Below the pieces are notes generated by a model. The model was not told where the DNA came from and made no database searches. It saw nothing but the letters and a program-made list of their open reading frames with translations. This document shows, piece by piece, positions 41,851-49,702 of a stretch of DNA of 64,000 bases. How positions within the stretch are numbered: position 1 is the first letter of the stretch; each line of letters begins with the position of its first letter. Origin of the DNA: CAWDVH01 sp963805705. GTDB taxonomy: Bacteria; Actinomycetota; Actinomycetes; Streptosporangiales; Streptosporangiaceae. The stretch is taken from NCBI GenBank assembly GCA_963805705.1, contig CAWDVH010000004.1, positions 1,178,001 through 1,242,000 of the forward strand, written 5' to 3'. The translations under genes were made by a program, and so were the position numbers.

Positions 41851-43350
41851 CTACAGCTGCCCGTCGGCGACGTCCAGGGCGACCTGAACCAGGGTCCGCA
41901 CAGCCGCTCCCGTCCCGCCCTTGGGGGTGTATCCGTACGGCTCGCCCTCATGGAACGCCGGCCCGGCGATGTCCAGATGGGCCCACCGGACCCCGGCCGG
42001 GACGAATTCTCTCAGGAACAAGCCCGCCACGAGCATGCCTCCGTCCCGTTCGCCGGCCACGTTGGCCAGATCGGCCACTGACGAGTCCAGGCCCTTCCTG
42101 AGCTCCTCGGGCAGCGGCATGGGCCACATGGCTTCGCCGGCCCGGCCCGCGGCATCGACGACGCCGCTCAGTACCGCGTCGTCGTTGGCCATCACGCCGC
42201 TGATCCTCGACCCGAGCGCGACCAGCTGCGCGCCGGTCAGGGTGGCGACGTCGATCAGCAGGTCGGGGGAGTCCTCGGCCGACCGGGCGAGCGCATCGGC
42301 CAGCACGAGACGTCCCTCGGCATCGGTGTTCAGTACCTCCACGGTCTTGCCGCCGTAGATGGTGATGACGTCGGAGGGGCGCTGGGCGCCGCCGCCGGGC
42401 ATGTTCTCGGCCAGCGGCAGGTAGCCGACGACGTTGACCGCGGGCCCGAGCGCGGCCACCGCCTGCAGGGTGGCCAGGACCGCCGCGGCCCCGCCCATGT
42501 CGGACTTCATGGCCTCCATCGATTTTGACGGCTTGAGCGAGAGGCCACCGGAGTCAAAGGTGATTCCCTTTCCGGCGAACACCACGGTCCTGGTCGCGGA
42601 CGGATGGGCGTAGCGGAGCCTGACCAGCCGCGGCGGATGCACAGAGCCCTGACCTACGCCGGTGATCCCGCCGTACCCGCCGTCGGCGAGGGCCTTCTCG
42701 TCCAGCACCTCGATGTCCAGTCCGCTGGCCGTGGCCACCCGGTCGGCCTCGATGGCGAAGGTCTCGGGGTACAGCTGGGAGGGACTGGTATTCACCAGGT
42801 CGCGAACCAGCGACATCGCGTCGGCCAGGATCTGGGCGCGGGCGGCCGCAGGCGCGACCTGCTCGCCGCCGGCGAGCAGGGTGAGCTGCGGGGCCGCCTG
42901 CTGCCCGTCGCCCCGGTACCGGCCGAAGCTGTAGCCGCCCAGCAGCGCACCCAGCGCCACCGCCTCGGCCTCGGCGGCATCGCGCGCGGGCAGGCTGATC
43001 GCGATCTCGCGGATCCGGCCTGACCGCAGCGAGCGGACGGCGGCGCCCGCGGCGCGCCGCAGTGCCTCGCTATCGAACATCGGCGAGCCATTGGCCGGAC
43101 CAGTGCCGACCGCGGCGATCAGAGCCGCGCTCAGCTGGCCCCCGGAGGCGATCCGGGTAATCTCGTCCTGCTTGCCGGTCGCGCCGAGCGCGCTGAGCGT
43201 CTCGGCCAGCCCGCCGCCCAGCGCCGCGTCAACGTCCTCGGCGCCCGGCGCGGGCAGCGGGCCGTCCGGGCCCTGGATTACCCCGATGATGATGGCGTCG
43301 GCATGCGCATCGCGCGGTGCGCTCTGGCTGATCTGCAGAGTCGTGGTCAC
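41851..43350 (-). CDS. pepA: Leucyl aminopeptidase (M17)
   Basis: A 499-residue cytosolic aminopeptidase with two zinc ions. Metal and catalytic residues lie in VFAGKGITFDSGGLSLKPS, MKSDMGGAAAV and the signature NTDAEGRLVL. The C-terminal catalytic domain follows an N-terminal domain of about 190 residues. It removes N-terminal residues in peptide turnover. TAGGCT (43363-43358 on the minus strand) is 7 bases before the GTG, suggesting a leaderless mRNA. It precedes lpd by 130 bases. Confidence 0.95.
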   Translation of the reverse strand: MTTTLQISQSAPRDAHADAIIIGVIQGPDGPLPAPGAEDVDAALGGGLAETLSALGATGKQDEITRIASGGQLSAALIAAVGTGPANGSPMFDSEALRRAAGAAVRSLRSGRIREIAISLPARDAAEAEAVALGALLGGYSFGRYRGDGQQAAPQLTLLAGGEQVAPAAARAQILADAMSLVRDLVNTSPSQLYPETFAIEADRVATASGLDIEVLDEKALADGGYGGITGVGQGSVHPPRLVRLRYAHPSATRTVVFAGKGITFDSGGLSLKPSKSMEAMKSDMGGAAAVLATLQAVAALGPAVNVVGYLPLAENMPGGGAQRPSDVITIYGGKTVEVLNTDAEGRLVLADALARSAEDSPDLLIDVATLTGAQLVALGSRISGVMANDDAVLSGVVDAAGRAGEAMWPMPLPEELRKGLDSSVADLANVAGERDGGMLVAGLFLREFVPAGVRWAHLDIAGPAFHEGEPYGYTPKGGTGAAVRTLVQVALDVADGQL

Positions 43351-43412
43351 AGTTCAGAGCCTAGTGCCTGCCCCGAACTCTTGATCACCGCTCCAGTCGG
43401 CGGATAACTGCC

Positions 43413-43431
43413 GTCACATTCCTTTCGTGAC
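43413..43431. promoter_or_regulatory. Inverted repeat between pepA and the COG4280 gene
   Basis: GTCAC-n9-GTGAC (43413-43417, 43427-43431) lies between two divergent genes and just upstream of a TACAAT box (43438-43443) that could serve the rightward gene. It may be an operator. Confidence 0.35.
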
Positions 43432-43513
43432 AGCCGTTACAATACGCTGGTGCAGGCATCCCGGCGGGCCGCATGCTCGGCCGCGTCGGATCTGAGCTCG
43501 ATCAGGGAGAGGC

Positions 43514-44297
43514 ATGGGAGCTGAGGCTCTGTTCATCGCGGTCTTCCTGGCCTGCGTCGTGGAGGCCGTCGAGGCCACGACCATCGTGCTCGCGGCGGGC
43601 ACGACGCGGGACTGGCGATCGGCCACCAGCGGGATGGTGACGGCGCTGGCCGTGCTCGCGCTCGTGGTCGCGGTGCTGGGGCCGGCGGTCTCGGCGGTGC
43701 CGCTGCACGCCCTGCGCCTGGTGGTGGGCGCGCTGCTGCTCATCTTCGGCCTCCAGTGGCTGCGCAAGGCGATCCTGCGGGCCAGCGGGCACAAGGCGCT
43801 GCACGACGAGGAGCGGATCTACGCCGAGCAGATCGCCGCCGCGGCCGGGCCAGCGCGCCGGCCGCGCCGGGCTGGTACCTGACTGGTACGGGTTCACCCT
43901 GTCCTTCAAGGGCGTGCTGCTGGAGGGCCTGGAGGTGGTGTTCATCGTCCTGACCTTCGGGACCAATCAGCATGACGTCGGCCTCGCGGCCGTCGCGGCG
44001 GCGTGCGCGGTAGCAGTCGTCGCGGTAGCGGCGCTCGCCGTCAGGGCCCCGCTGTCCAGGGTGCCGGAGAACACCATGAAGTTCGTCGTCGGGATCATGC
44101 TCACCGCCTTCGGCACCTTCTGGGGCGCCGAGGGCGCCGGGGCGCACTGGCCGGGTTCCGATGCCGCGCTGCTGGCCCTCATCCCGGCGATCGGCGCGTT
44201 CGCGCTCCTCCTGGTCGCGGTGATGCGCCGGGCGCCGGGCGGCCGGCGCGGACCGGGCGACCGGGTCCCGGCACCGGCCACGGCGGAGGCAGGCTGA
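43514..44297 (+). CDS. COG4280-type integral membrane protein; reading frame broken
   Basis: The first frame gives 122 residues: three helices and LRLVVGALLLIFGLQWLRKA, LRASGHKALHDEE, ending at 43882. The next frame continues the same protein: DWYGFTLSFKGVLLEGLEVV (from about 43880), then helices and RVPENTMKFVVGIMLTAFGT to 44297. In relatives these parts form one chain of about 250 residues. Joining them needs skipping one base near 43835-43880, a stretch of pure G/C. Function of the family is unknown; the repeated acidic EA(V)E motifs in membrane helices resemble cation transporters of the LysE/GDT1 type. Confidence 0.7.
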
Positions 44298-44305
44298 CAT
44301 GGCGA

Positions 44306-44566
44306 ATGCCTGACATGGCCGAGCGAGCCGAGCCCGATGCGGCCGGCCGGGCCGAGCCCGGCGTGATGCGGTGGCTGCGGGGCGTGGCGGCCTTCTGGTA
44401 CGACTTCATCGTCGGCGACGACTGGGTGGTCGCGGTCGGCGTGGTCGCCGGCCTGGCGATCACCTATGCGCTGAGCAAGACGGCGCTGGCGGCCTGGTGG
44501 CTGATGCCGCTGGCCATCGCCGTGCTGCTGCCGCTGAGCCTGTGGCGGGCAGTACGGCGCCGCTGA
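44306..44566 (+). CDS. Small two-helix membrane protein
   Basis: An 86-residue protein with FWYDFIVGDDWVVAVGVVAG followed by a second helix (AWWLMPLAIAVLLPLSLW). Such small proteins are often coded just after COG4280-type genes, as here (8 bases downstream), and may act as their partner. ATG 44306 and 44315 are both possible; neither has a clear ribosome site. Confidence 0.6.
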   Translation: MPDMAERAEPDAAGRAEPGVMRWLRGVAAFWYDFIVGDDWVVAVGVVAGLAITYALSKTALAAWWLMPLAIAVLLPLSLWRAVRRR

Positions 44567-44593
44567 CCGGCCGCGGGCCGGCCCGCGGGTGAG

Positions 44594-45160
44594 TCAGCGG
44601 CTCTCGGCCTCCTCTGCGTACACGCGCGCGGCGTAGCGCTCGAGCTCTTCCTCGCACTTGCCGAGCTCGGTCTCCGCGCTCTGCCGTCCCTGCGCGCCGA
44701 AGGCGTCGCGGTCCCGCACCCTGGCCAGCCAGTTCCGCAGCTTGACCAGATCGACCTCGTTCTCCTCGAGCTCGGCGTAGGTGAAGTGATGGGCGACGTA
44801 CTCCTTGCCCACCTCCGCGAGAAAGTCGTGGCACTTGTCGACGATCTCCTCGTACTCGTCATTGCGGGCGGCCTGGAAGGCGGCCCGGATGTCCTGCTCG
44901 CCGGCCAGGACCGCGCACGACAGCAGCGCGGCCGTTCCCGACATGTCGAGGATCTCGCTGCGCAGCTTGCGCAGGGCGCGCTCGGCAGCCACGCTGGCGG
45001 GCAGCGCGGCGGCCGAGTTCTGCAGGTAGATGGCGCCCAGGCTCTTGAGCCTGCGCCACACCGTGGATCTGAGCCTGGTGGGCTCCGATGGCACCCGGTA
45101 GACGAGCAGCAGCCAGCCGCGCTGGTCGCCGTCGCCGGGGGGCGTATCGCTTTCGGGCAC
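44594..45160 (-). CDS. ChrB N-terminal-domain protein (chromate resistance regulator-like)
   Basis: A 188-residue protein matching the ChrB N-terminal domain: WLLLVYRVPSEPTRLRSTVW, LKSLGAIYLQNSAAALP, then EILDMSGTAALLSC and a Glu-rich helical C-terminus (YEEIVDKCHDFLAEV, ETELGKCEEELERYAARVYA). In chromate operons ChrB regulates chrA; no ChrA transporter is present here, so this may be a general PaaX-like regulator. The GTG at 45160 is used; a GTG at 45181 is also in frame. The upstream MHYT frame overlaps it without a stop for about 300 bases. Confidence 0.75.
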   Translation of the reverse strand: MPESDTPPGDGDQRGWLLLVYRVPSEPTRLRSTVWRRLKSLGAIYLQNSAAALPASVAAERALRKLRSEILDMSGTAALLSCAVLAGEQDIRAAFQAARNDEYEEIVDKCHDFLAEVGKEYVAHHFTYAELEENEVDLVKLRNWLARVRDRDAFGAQGRQSAETELGKCEEELERYAARVYAEEAESR

Positions 45161-46193
45161 GCCGACATTGTCCCGTGCCACTGCGGGCCGCGTCAGCAGA
45201 GGGCGGAAGCGGGGGCGTTAACTGCCGGTCGGCCTCGGCCTCGGCCTGCCTGCGGGCCTGGACCGCCCGGCTGACCGCCGTAACCGGCCGCCGCGCGGCC
45301 GCCGAGGGCATCTGGGGCACCGGAGGATCGCCGGCCGCGGCCCTGGCGGTGCTGATCCTGTGCATCAGGTCTGCCTCGGCGCGGATCTCGTCGTCGGTGG
45401 GGGACAGCGCGATGGTGGCCGTCACGATGAAGGTCAGGATGCTGATCCCGAGGATGAGCGGAAGCAGGAAGTTCTCGGCGGTGGCACCGCTCATCACCAT
45501 GTGGGCGTCGGCCGGGGCCGCGAACATGTGCATCGCCGCCATGCCCGTGTAATGCATGCCGCTGACGGCCACGGCCAGGATCAGAGCGGCACCGAGAGTG
45601 GACCAGATGCCGCGCAGCCGCAGCGCCGCCCACAGGGCAGCGGTCGACGCCACGACGGCGATGACGGTTGAGAGCGCGACCAGGCCGGGGTTGTAGGTCA
45701 TCCGCAGGGGGACCTCAAGGGCGGCCATGCCGGTGTAGTGCATGCTGGCGACGCCGATGCCGGTAACGAGCCCGGCCAGCAGCAGCCGGCGAGTGCCAGC
45801 GCGGCCGAAGCTGGCGTGGCCAGGCCCCCCGTGGCCAGAGCCGGCCCTGGCGAAGCCGTCATCGCCGAAGCTGCCCCGGCCGTAGCCGACGATGAACAGG
45901 CCGCCGCACACCACGCCCACCGCGATCAGCATGCTGAGGATGGTGACCGGCACGTTGTAGTGGATGGTCTGGCCGGGAATCGTGTAGCCGAGCATGGCGA
46001 TGAAGTGCATGACCCAGATCCCGGTGGCGCCGACCGAGATCGACGCCAGGACCAGCCACCTGGCCCGCGTCGCGCCCGAGTAGGCGCGGGCCCGGGTCGT
46101 GCAGCGCAGGCCGAGGAAGGCGCCGAGGAACGACATCGCGACGGCGAGGCCTGGCGTGAGCAGGCCATACGAAAAGTTATGTACCGGCAGCAT
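44859..46193 (-). CDS. MHYT-domain integral membrane sensor protein
   Basis: Seven helices in residues 8-250 carry three MHYT-type motifs, WVMHFIAM, SMHYTGMAALE and GMHYTGMAAMH, which are thought to bind copper and sense O2, CO or NO. A cytoplasmic tail (TDDEIRAEADLMHRISTAR) follows, with no GGDEF or EAL output domain. The open frame reaches 444 residues, but after about residue 345 it runs over the ChrB-like gene in another frame and turns Arg/Ala-rich, so the natural end is probably earlier and a small indel may have removed the stop. GGGAG lies before the ATG. Confidence 0.75.
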   Translation of the reverse strand: MLPVHNFSYGLLTPGLAVAMSFLGAFLGLRCTTRARAYSGATRARWLVLASISVGATGIWVMHFIAMLGYTIPGQTIHYNVPVTILSMLIAVGVVCGGLFIVGYGRGSFGDDGFARAGSGHGGPGHASFGRAGTRRLLLAGLVTGIGVASMHYTGMAALEVPLRMTYNPGLVALSTVIAVVASTAALWAALRLRGIWSTLGAALILAVAVSGMHYTGMAAMHMFAAPADAHMVMSGATAENFLLPLILGISILTFIVTATIALSPTDDEIRAEADLMHRISTARAAAGDPPVPQMPSAAARRPVTAVSRAVQARRQAEAEADRQLTPPLPPSADAARSGTGQCRRARKRYAPRRRRPARLAAARLPGAIGAHQAQIHGVAQAQEPGRHLPAELGRRAARQRGCRARPAQAAQRDPRHVGNGRAAVVRGPGRRAGHPGRLPGRPQ

Positions 46194-46323
46194 TCTCTAT
46201 TCTCCCTGGAAGTCCCAGCGAGCCTACTGCCCGGCGGGCCGTCCGCCGCGAACGGGCCGGCTCTGCTGGCCGCCGGCGCGAACGGGGCGGGCGGCAGCCG
46301 CGTACGGGGGGCCTGTTTATGCC

Positions 46324-46353
46324 TTGCAATTTATATAACCGTTCGGCTATGTT
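46324..46353 (+). promoter_or_regulatory. Promoter and ArsR-type operator of the arsR-SRPBCC pair
   Basis: TTGCAA (46324-46329), 18 bases and TATGTT (46348-46353) form a promoter ending 6 bases before the ATG, so the mRNA should be leaderless. Between them lies ATAACCG-TT-CGGCTAT (46335-46350), an inverted repeat with one mismatch, as expected for an ArsR dimer site overlapping the -10 box. Confidence 0.6.
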
Positions 46354-46359
46354 CAGTGG

Positions 46360-46701
46360 ATGGCCACTGCCTTTGACGTCCTGGCTGATCCGAGCAGGCG
46401 GCGCATCCTGGATCTCCTCCTCGACCAGCCCCGGCCCGTCGCGGAGCTGACCAGAGCGCTGGGCCTCAGCCAGCCGGGCACGTCCAAGCACCTGCGGGTG
46501 CTGCGGGAGGCCGGCCTGGTCCGGGTGCGCCGCGAGGCCCAGCGGCGGTGGTATGAGCTGCGGCCAGGGCCGCTGGCCGAGGTTGATGCCTGGCTCGCGC
46601 CCTACCGGCGGCTCTGGGCCGCCCGGCTGGACGCACTGGAACAGCATCTGGATAAGCAGCGAAACGGAGGTTCCGATGATGACTGCGCACCATCCGCCTG
46701 A
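46360..46701 (+). CDS. ArsR family transcriptional regulator
   Basis: A 113-residue winged-helix protein: FDVLADPSRRRILDLLLDQP, recognition helix LSQPGTSKHLRVLREAGLV, and the wing VRRE-AQRRWYEL. No metal-binding Cys motif is present, so it belongs to the SdpR-like group that pairs with SRPBCC proteins. Such pairs are common; the regulator normally represses its own operon. It lacks a Shine-Dalgarno site and overlaps the SRPBCC start by 26 bases. Confidence 0.9.
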   Translation: MATAFDVLADPSRRRILDLLLDQPRPVAELTRALGLSQPGTSKHLRVLREAGLVRVRREAQRRWYELRPGPLAEVDAWLAPYRRLWAARLDALEQHLDKQRNGGSDDDCAPSA

Positions 46702-47188
46702 GGCCGACGGCGTACTGGAAGAAGACGACGGCGGGCTGTCCGTGCTGCGCTTCACGCGGCGCCTGGCTCATCCGGCGGAGCGGGTATGGGCGGCGCTGAC
46801 CAGCGAGGCCGAGCTGATCCAGTGGTGGGGCGCGGCGGAGGTTGACCTGAGGCAGGGCGGGGCTTTCACGCTCCGCTGGCTGAACACCGACGATCAGGGC
46901 CACACGGCGGTCCTGCATGCCACCATCACCCGGCTGGATCCGCCGCGGCTGCTGGAGCTGACCGGTGACCTGCACGGCGTGCTGCGCTGGGAACTGCGGC
47001 CAGCGCCCGGCGGGACGCTGCTGACGTTCTCCAGCACCCTGCGCCTGCCCGCGCCGTACCGCGCCAGGGTGCTGGCCGGGTGGCACTGGCATCTGGACGC
47101 GCTGGCGGCCGCGCTGGAGGGCGGGCACGCGGACCTGGCCGGGGTGAGCGGCTGGGAGCAGATCCATGCGGCCTACCTGGCTGGCTGA
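46676..47188 (+). CDS. SRPBCC (AHSA1-like) domain protein
   Basis: A 170-residue START-like beta-grasp protein. FTRRLAHPAERVWAALTSEA, IQWWGAAEVDLRQGGAFTLR and the C-terminal helix YRARVLAGWHWHLDALAAAL are typical. The fold has a hydrophobic cavity for a small ligand; the partner regulator may sense the same compound. GGAGG lies 5 bases before the first ATG of the ATGATG pair. Confidence 0.87.
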   Translation: MMTAHHPPEADGVLEEDDGGLSVLRFTRRLAHPAERVWAALTSEAELIQWWGAAEVDLRQGGAFTLRWLNTDDQGHTAVLHATITRLDPPRLLELTGDLHGVLRWELRPAPGGTLLTFSSTLRLPAPYRARVLAGWHWHLDALAAALEGGHADLAGVSGWEQIHAAYLAG

Positions 47189-47229
47189 GCGGGCCTGGCC
47201 GGCCGAGCGGGCCTGGCCGGCTGAGCGGG

Positions 47230-48000
47230 TCAGCGGCCGCCGGCCTCCAGGAGACGGGCGGGCAGGGGCAGTTCCGTGCAGCTGCCGCCGGGGTCCGGCC
47301 TGACCTGGTAGCCGAGCGCTCCGGGACGGTCAGCCACGATCTCGGCCAGCGTGTCGTCGGCGAAATGCGCGGCGGTGCCATCGTCGCAGGCGATCCCCGC
47401 GGGCAGCGTGCCGTCCGCCACCAGCGCCTGGTACAGCGGGCGCCGGGCGGGCTCGGAGCTGTAGTGCGGGCAGTAGCTGCCCGCGAGCAGCGCCAGGCCG
47501 CCGGTAAATGGCCGCAGCACCGGCCCGAAGGAGTCCGTGGTGCCGCCCTCGAACCAGCAGATCGCCCCGGCGCTGACCCCGGCCAGCACGATGCCCGCCT
47601 GCCAGGCGGCGCGCATGACCCGGTCCAGCTCATGCGTGCGCCAGACGGCGAGCATGTTGGCCACGCTGCCGCCGCCCACCAGGATCACGTCCTGCGCCAG
47701 CAGCAGATCGCCGGGATCGGCGACATTGGGCATCGGGAAGAGCTGCAGGTGACTGACCCGCGCCTGCGCGCCGGACAGCAGCCAGTACAGCTGCAGGAAC
47801 GAGGCGGCATCGTCACCCATGGCCGTGTTGAGCAAGCACACCCTGGGTACCGGACGGCCCGACAGCGCCAGCGCGTGCGCGAAGAGCGGCGGGACGCCAT
47901 GGCCCGACCTGCTCGCCCCGGCGGCCCGGTCCGCTCCGCCCGTGCCCGGCCCCCTGCGGCCCCCGATGGCCAGTACGTGACGTCGTCCGTCGGCTGCCAT
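47230..48000 (-). CDS. Peptidase E-like (S51 family) protein
   Basis: A 256-residue protein of the S51 serine peptidase family. The nucleophile is Ser in LAGVSAGAICWFEGG (about 145), with VGGGSVANMLAVWR upstream and a C-terminal catalytic region around CPHYSSEPARRP. E. coli PepE cuts Asp-X dipeptides. A Gly/Arg-rich stretch (about 12-34) between the first strand and HALALSG is an unusual insertion. TAGCGT (48012-48007 on the minus strand) is 6 bases before the ATG, pointing to a leaderless mRNA. Confidence 0.83.
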   Translation of the reverse strand: MAADGRRHVLAIGGRRGPGTGGADRAAGASRSGHGVPPLFAHALALSGRPVPRVCLLNTAMGDDAASFLQLYWLLSGAQARVSHLQLFPMPNVADPGDLLLAQDVILVGGGSVANMLAVWRTHELDRVMRAAWQAGIVLAGVSAGAICWFEGGTTDSFGPVLRPFTGGLALLAGSYCPHYSSEPARRPLYQALVADGTLPAGIACDDGTAAHFADDTLAEIVADRPGALGYQVRPDPGGSCTELPLPARLLEAGGR

Positions 48001-48006
48001 CCGAGC

Positions 48007-48016
48007 ACGCTACCGT
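48007..48016. promoter_or_regulatory. Overlapping divergent -10 boxes (peptidase E / HIT)
   Basis: ACGCTACCGT contains TAGCGT on the minus strand (48012-48007) and TACCGT on the plus strand (48011-48016), each exactly 6 bases from the start codon of its gene. The two -10 boxes share two base pairs, so one DNA segment may fire in both directions. Confidence 0.55.
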
Positions 48017-48022
48017 GCCGGG

Positions 48023-48457
48023 ATGAGCGATTGCCTGTTCTGCGGCATCGTGGCCGGGACGGTGCCCGCGCAGATCGTGCTGGCCGACGATGTCGTGACC
48101 GCGTTCCTGGACGTGCGGCCCGTATTCAAGGGGCACGTGCTCGTCGTCCCGCGGGAGCACTACGGGACGCTGGCCGACCTGCCCGCCGCCGCGGTCGGCC
48201 CCGTGTTCGCCCGGGTGCAGCGGATCAGCGCGGTCATGCCAGCGGCGCTCGGCTCCCAGGGCAGCTTCGTCGCGATCAACAACACGGTCAGCCAGAGCGT
48301 CCCGCATTTCCACGTGCACGTGGTGCCGAGGACGAAGGGCGACGGCCTGCGCGGCTTCTTCTGGCCGCGGGTCCGGTACGCCGACGAGGACGAGGCGGCC
48401 GGGTATGCCCGCCGCCTGCGCGACGCGCTGGAGACCGCGCCCGCGCGTCCGTCATGA
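48023..48457 (+). CDS. HIT family hydrolase
   Basis: A 144-residue histidine-triad protein. The catalytic HxHxH is in PHFHVHVVPR (about 94-103); a zinc-type N-terminus CLFCGIVAG is present. HIT proteins hydrolyse AMP or GMP from phosphoramidates and dinucleotides. Its neighbour is divergent peptidase E. The gene lacks a Shine-Dalgarno site and has a -10-like TACCGT 6 bases before the ATG. Confidence 0.93.
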   Translation: MSDCLFCGIVAGTVPAQIVLADDVVTAFLDVRPVFKGHVLVVPREHYGTLADLPAAAVGPVFARVQRISAVMPAALGSQGSFVAINNTVSQSVPHFHVHVVPRTKGDGLRGFFWPRVRYADEDEAAGYARRLRDALETAPARPS

Positions 48458-48498
48458 TCTCCCCGAGCGGGACATGATTTCTCCGGGCGGAGGAGCGG

Positions 48499-49221
48499 AT
48501 GCCTGATCGGGAGGCGGCGAGCGGCGAGGGCCAGGCGGCCAGACGCCCGTATGTGCTGCTGTCGGCGGCGATGTCCGTGGACGGCTACATCGACGATGCC
48601 TCGGCGGCCCGGCTGGTGCTGTCCGGCGAGGAAGATCTTGACCGGGTCGACGCCGTCCGGGCGGCCTGCGACGCGATCCTCGTCGGCGCCGGGACGATCC
48701 GCCGCGATAACCCGCGGCTGCGGGTGCGATCCCGGCAGCGACGCGATGACCGCGTCTCCCGCGGGCTGGCCGCCAGCCCGCTGAAGGTCACTCTCAGCAG
48801 CAGCGGGAATCTCGATCCCGGGGCCCGGTTTTTCGCCGATGCTGACGTCGGGAAAATTATCTACGTGCCCGGCGCCGCCGCGGCTCGGGCGCGGGAGCGC
48901 CTCGGCGATCTCGCGGCGGTCGTCGCGACCGCGGATCCGCTTGACCTGAGCGCAGTCCTGGCCGACCTGGGCGGGCGGGGCGTGGCCCGGCTCCTGGTGG
49001 AGGGCGGCAGTCACCTGCTCACGCAGTTCCTGGCGGCCGGCCTGACCGACGAGCTTCAGCTGGCGATCGCGCCTTTCTTCGTCGGCGACCCGGCGGCGCC
49101 CCGCCTGGTGCGAGCGGGCGCGTTCGCCAGCGCGGCCGGGCACCGGATGGTCCTGGCCGGGACCCGCCAGGTGGGGGACATGGCGCTGCTGCGCTATCTG
49201 CCGGGCCGGGAGATGGGCTAG
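48499..49221 (+). CDS. RibD C-terminal-type reductase (pyrimidine/dihydrofolate reductase family)
   Basis: A 240-residue stand-alone reductase domain. The start YVLLSAAMSVDGYIDD, the NADPH segment AILVGAGTIRRDNPRLRVR and VARLLVEGGSHLLTQFLAAGL are the RibD-reductase landmarks. In riboflavin synthesis this domain reduces the ribosyl side chain of a pyrimidine; stand-alone copies without deaminase may do other reductions. No other rib gene is nearby. GGAGGAG lies 4 bases before the ATG. Confidence 0.87.
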   Translation: MPDREAASGEGQAARRPYVLLSAAMSVDGYIDDASAARLVLSGEEDLDRVDAVRAACDAILVGAGTIRRDNPRLRVRSRQRRDDRVSRGLAASPLKVTLSSSGNLDPGARFFADADVGKIIYVPGAAAARARERLGDLAAVVATADPLDLSAVLADLGGRGVARLLVEGGSHLLTQFLAAGLTDELQLAIAPFFVGDPAAPRLVRAGAFASAAGHRMVLAGTRQVGDMALLRYLPGREMG

Positions 49222-49250
49222 GGGCCGCCGGCGGGCTTATCGTGGTGGCC

Positions 49251-49670
49251 ATGGCGGAATGGTGGTCAGTCGAGGTCTTCCACGGCGAGTTCCGGGCATC
49301 GCGATGGCAGGATTCCTACAGTTCGTCGCTGATCGAGTCGGCGATCTCGCACGGGGCTGTCGACTGGACCTGGATCCAGCACGGTCACGGCGTGGTGTTC
49401 GAGGTGTGCTTCGCCGACGACGCGCAGTGGGAGGCGTTCTGCTCCCTGCCGGCCGTGCGGGCGGCTCTCGACGCGGTTCCCGATCCGGTGAACGGCCTGC
49501 TGGTTTACCGGGGCCGCGGCGGCGGGGCCGGGGCGGCATCCCCGCGCCGTCCGAGGCCCACGGCCGGGGCCGGAGCGGCCGACCTGCCGGAGCCGCGGGA
49601 GACGCACCTGGCCGACCTCACGATCGCGGAGCTGTCCGGCGCGCCCGCGGAACTGTCTCCCACTGCGTGA
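49251..49670 (+). CDS. Uncharacterised actinobacterial protein
   Basis: A 139-residue soluble protein. The N-terminal 85 residues (WWSVEVFHGEFRASRWQDSY, HGAVDWTWIQHGHGVVFEV) look like one compact alpha/beta domain with many Trp, followed by a Gly/Arg linker and a Leu/Ala-rich C-terminus. I do not recognise a named family. The ATG at 49251 is preferred to a GTG at 49242 for its fit to the domain. It stands alone between the reductase and the DUF5998 gene. Confidence 0.55.
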   Translation: MAEWWSVEVFHGEFRASRWQDSYSSSLIESAISHGAVDWTWIQHGHGVVFEVCFADDAQWEAFCSLPAVRAALDAVPDPVNGLLVYRGRGGGAGAASPRRPRPTAGAGAADLPEPRETHLADLTIAELSGAPAELSPTA

Positions 49671-49702
49671 GCTAAGGGCCTCAGACGGTGCAGGATAGGG
49701 GC

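Noticed and set aside
44859..45180. C-terminal part of the MHYT frame as a real domain
   Set aside because: It is an out-of-frame reading of the ChrB-like gene, Arg/Ala-rich and featureless.
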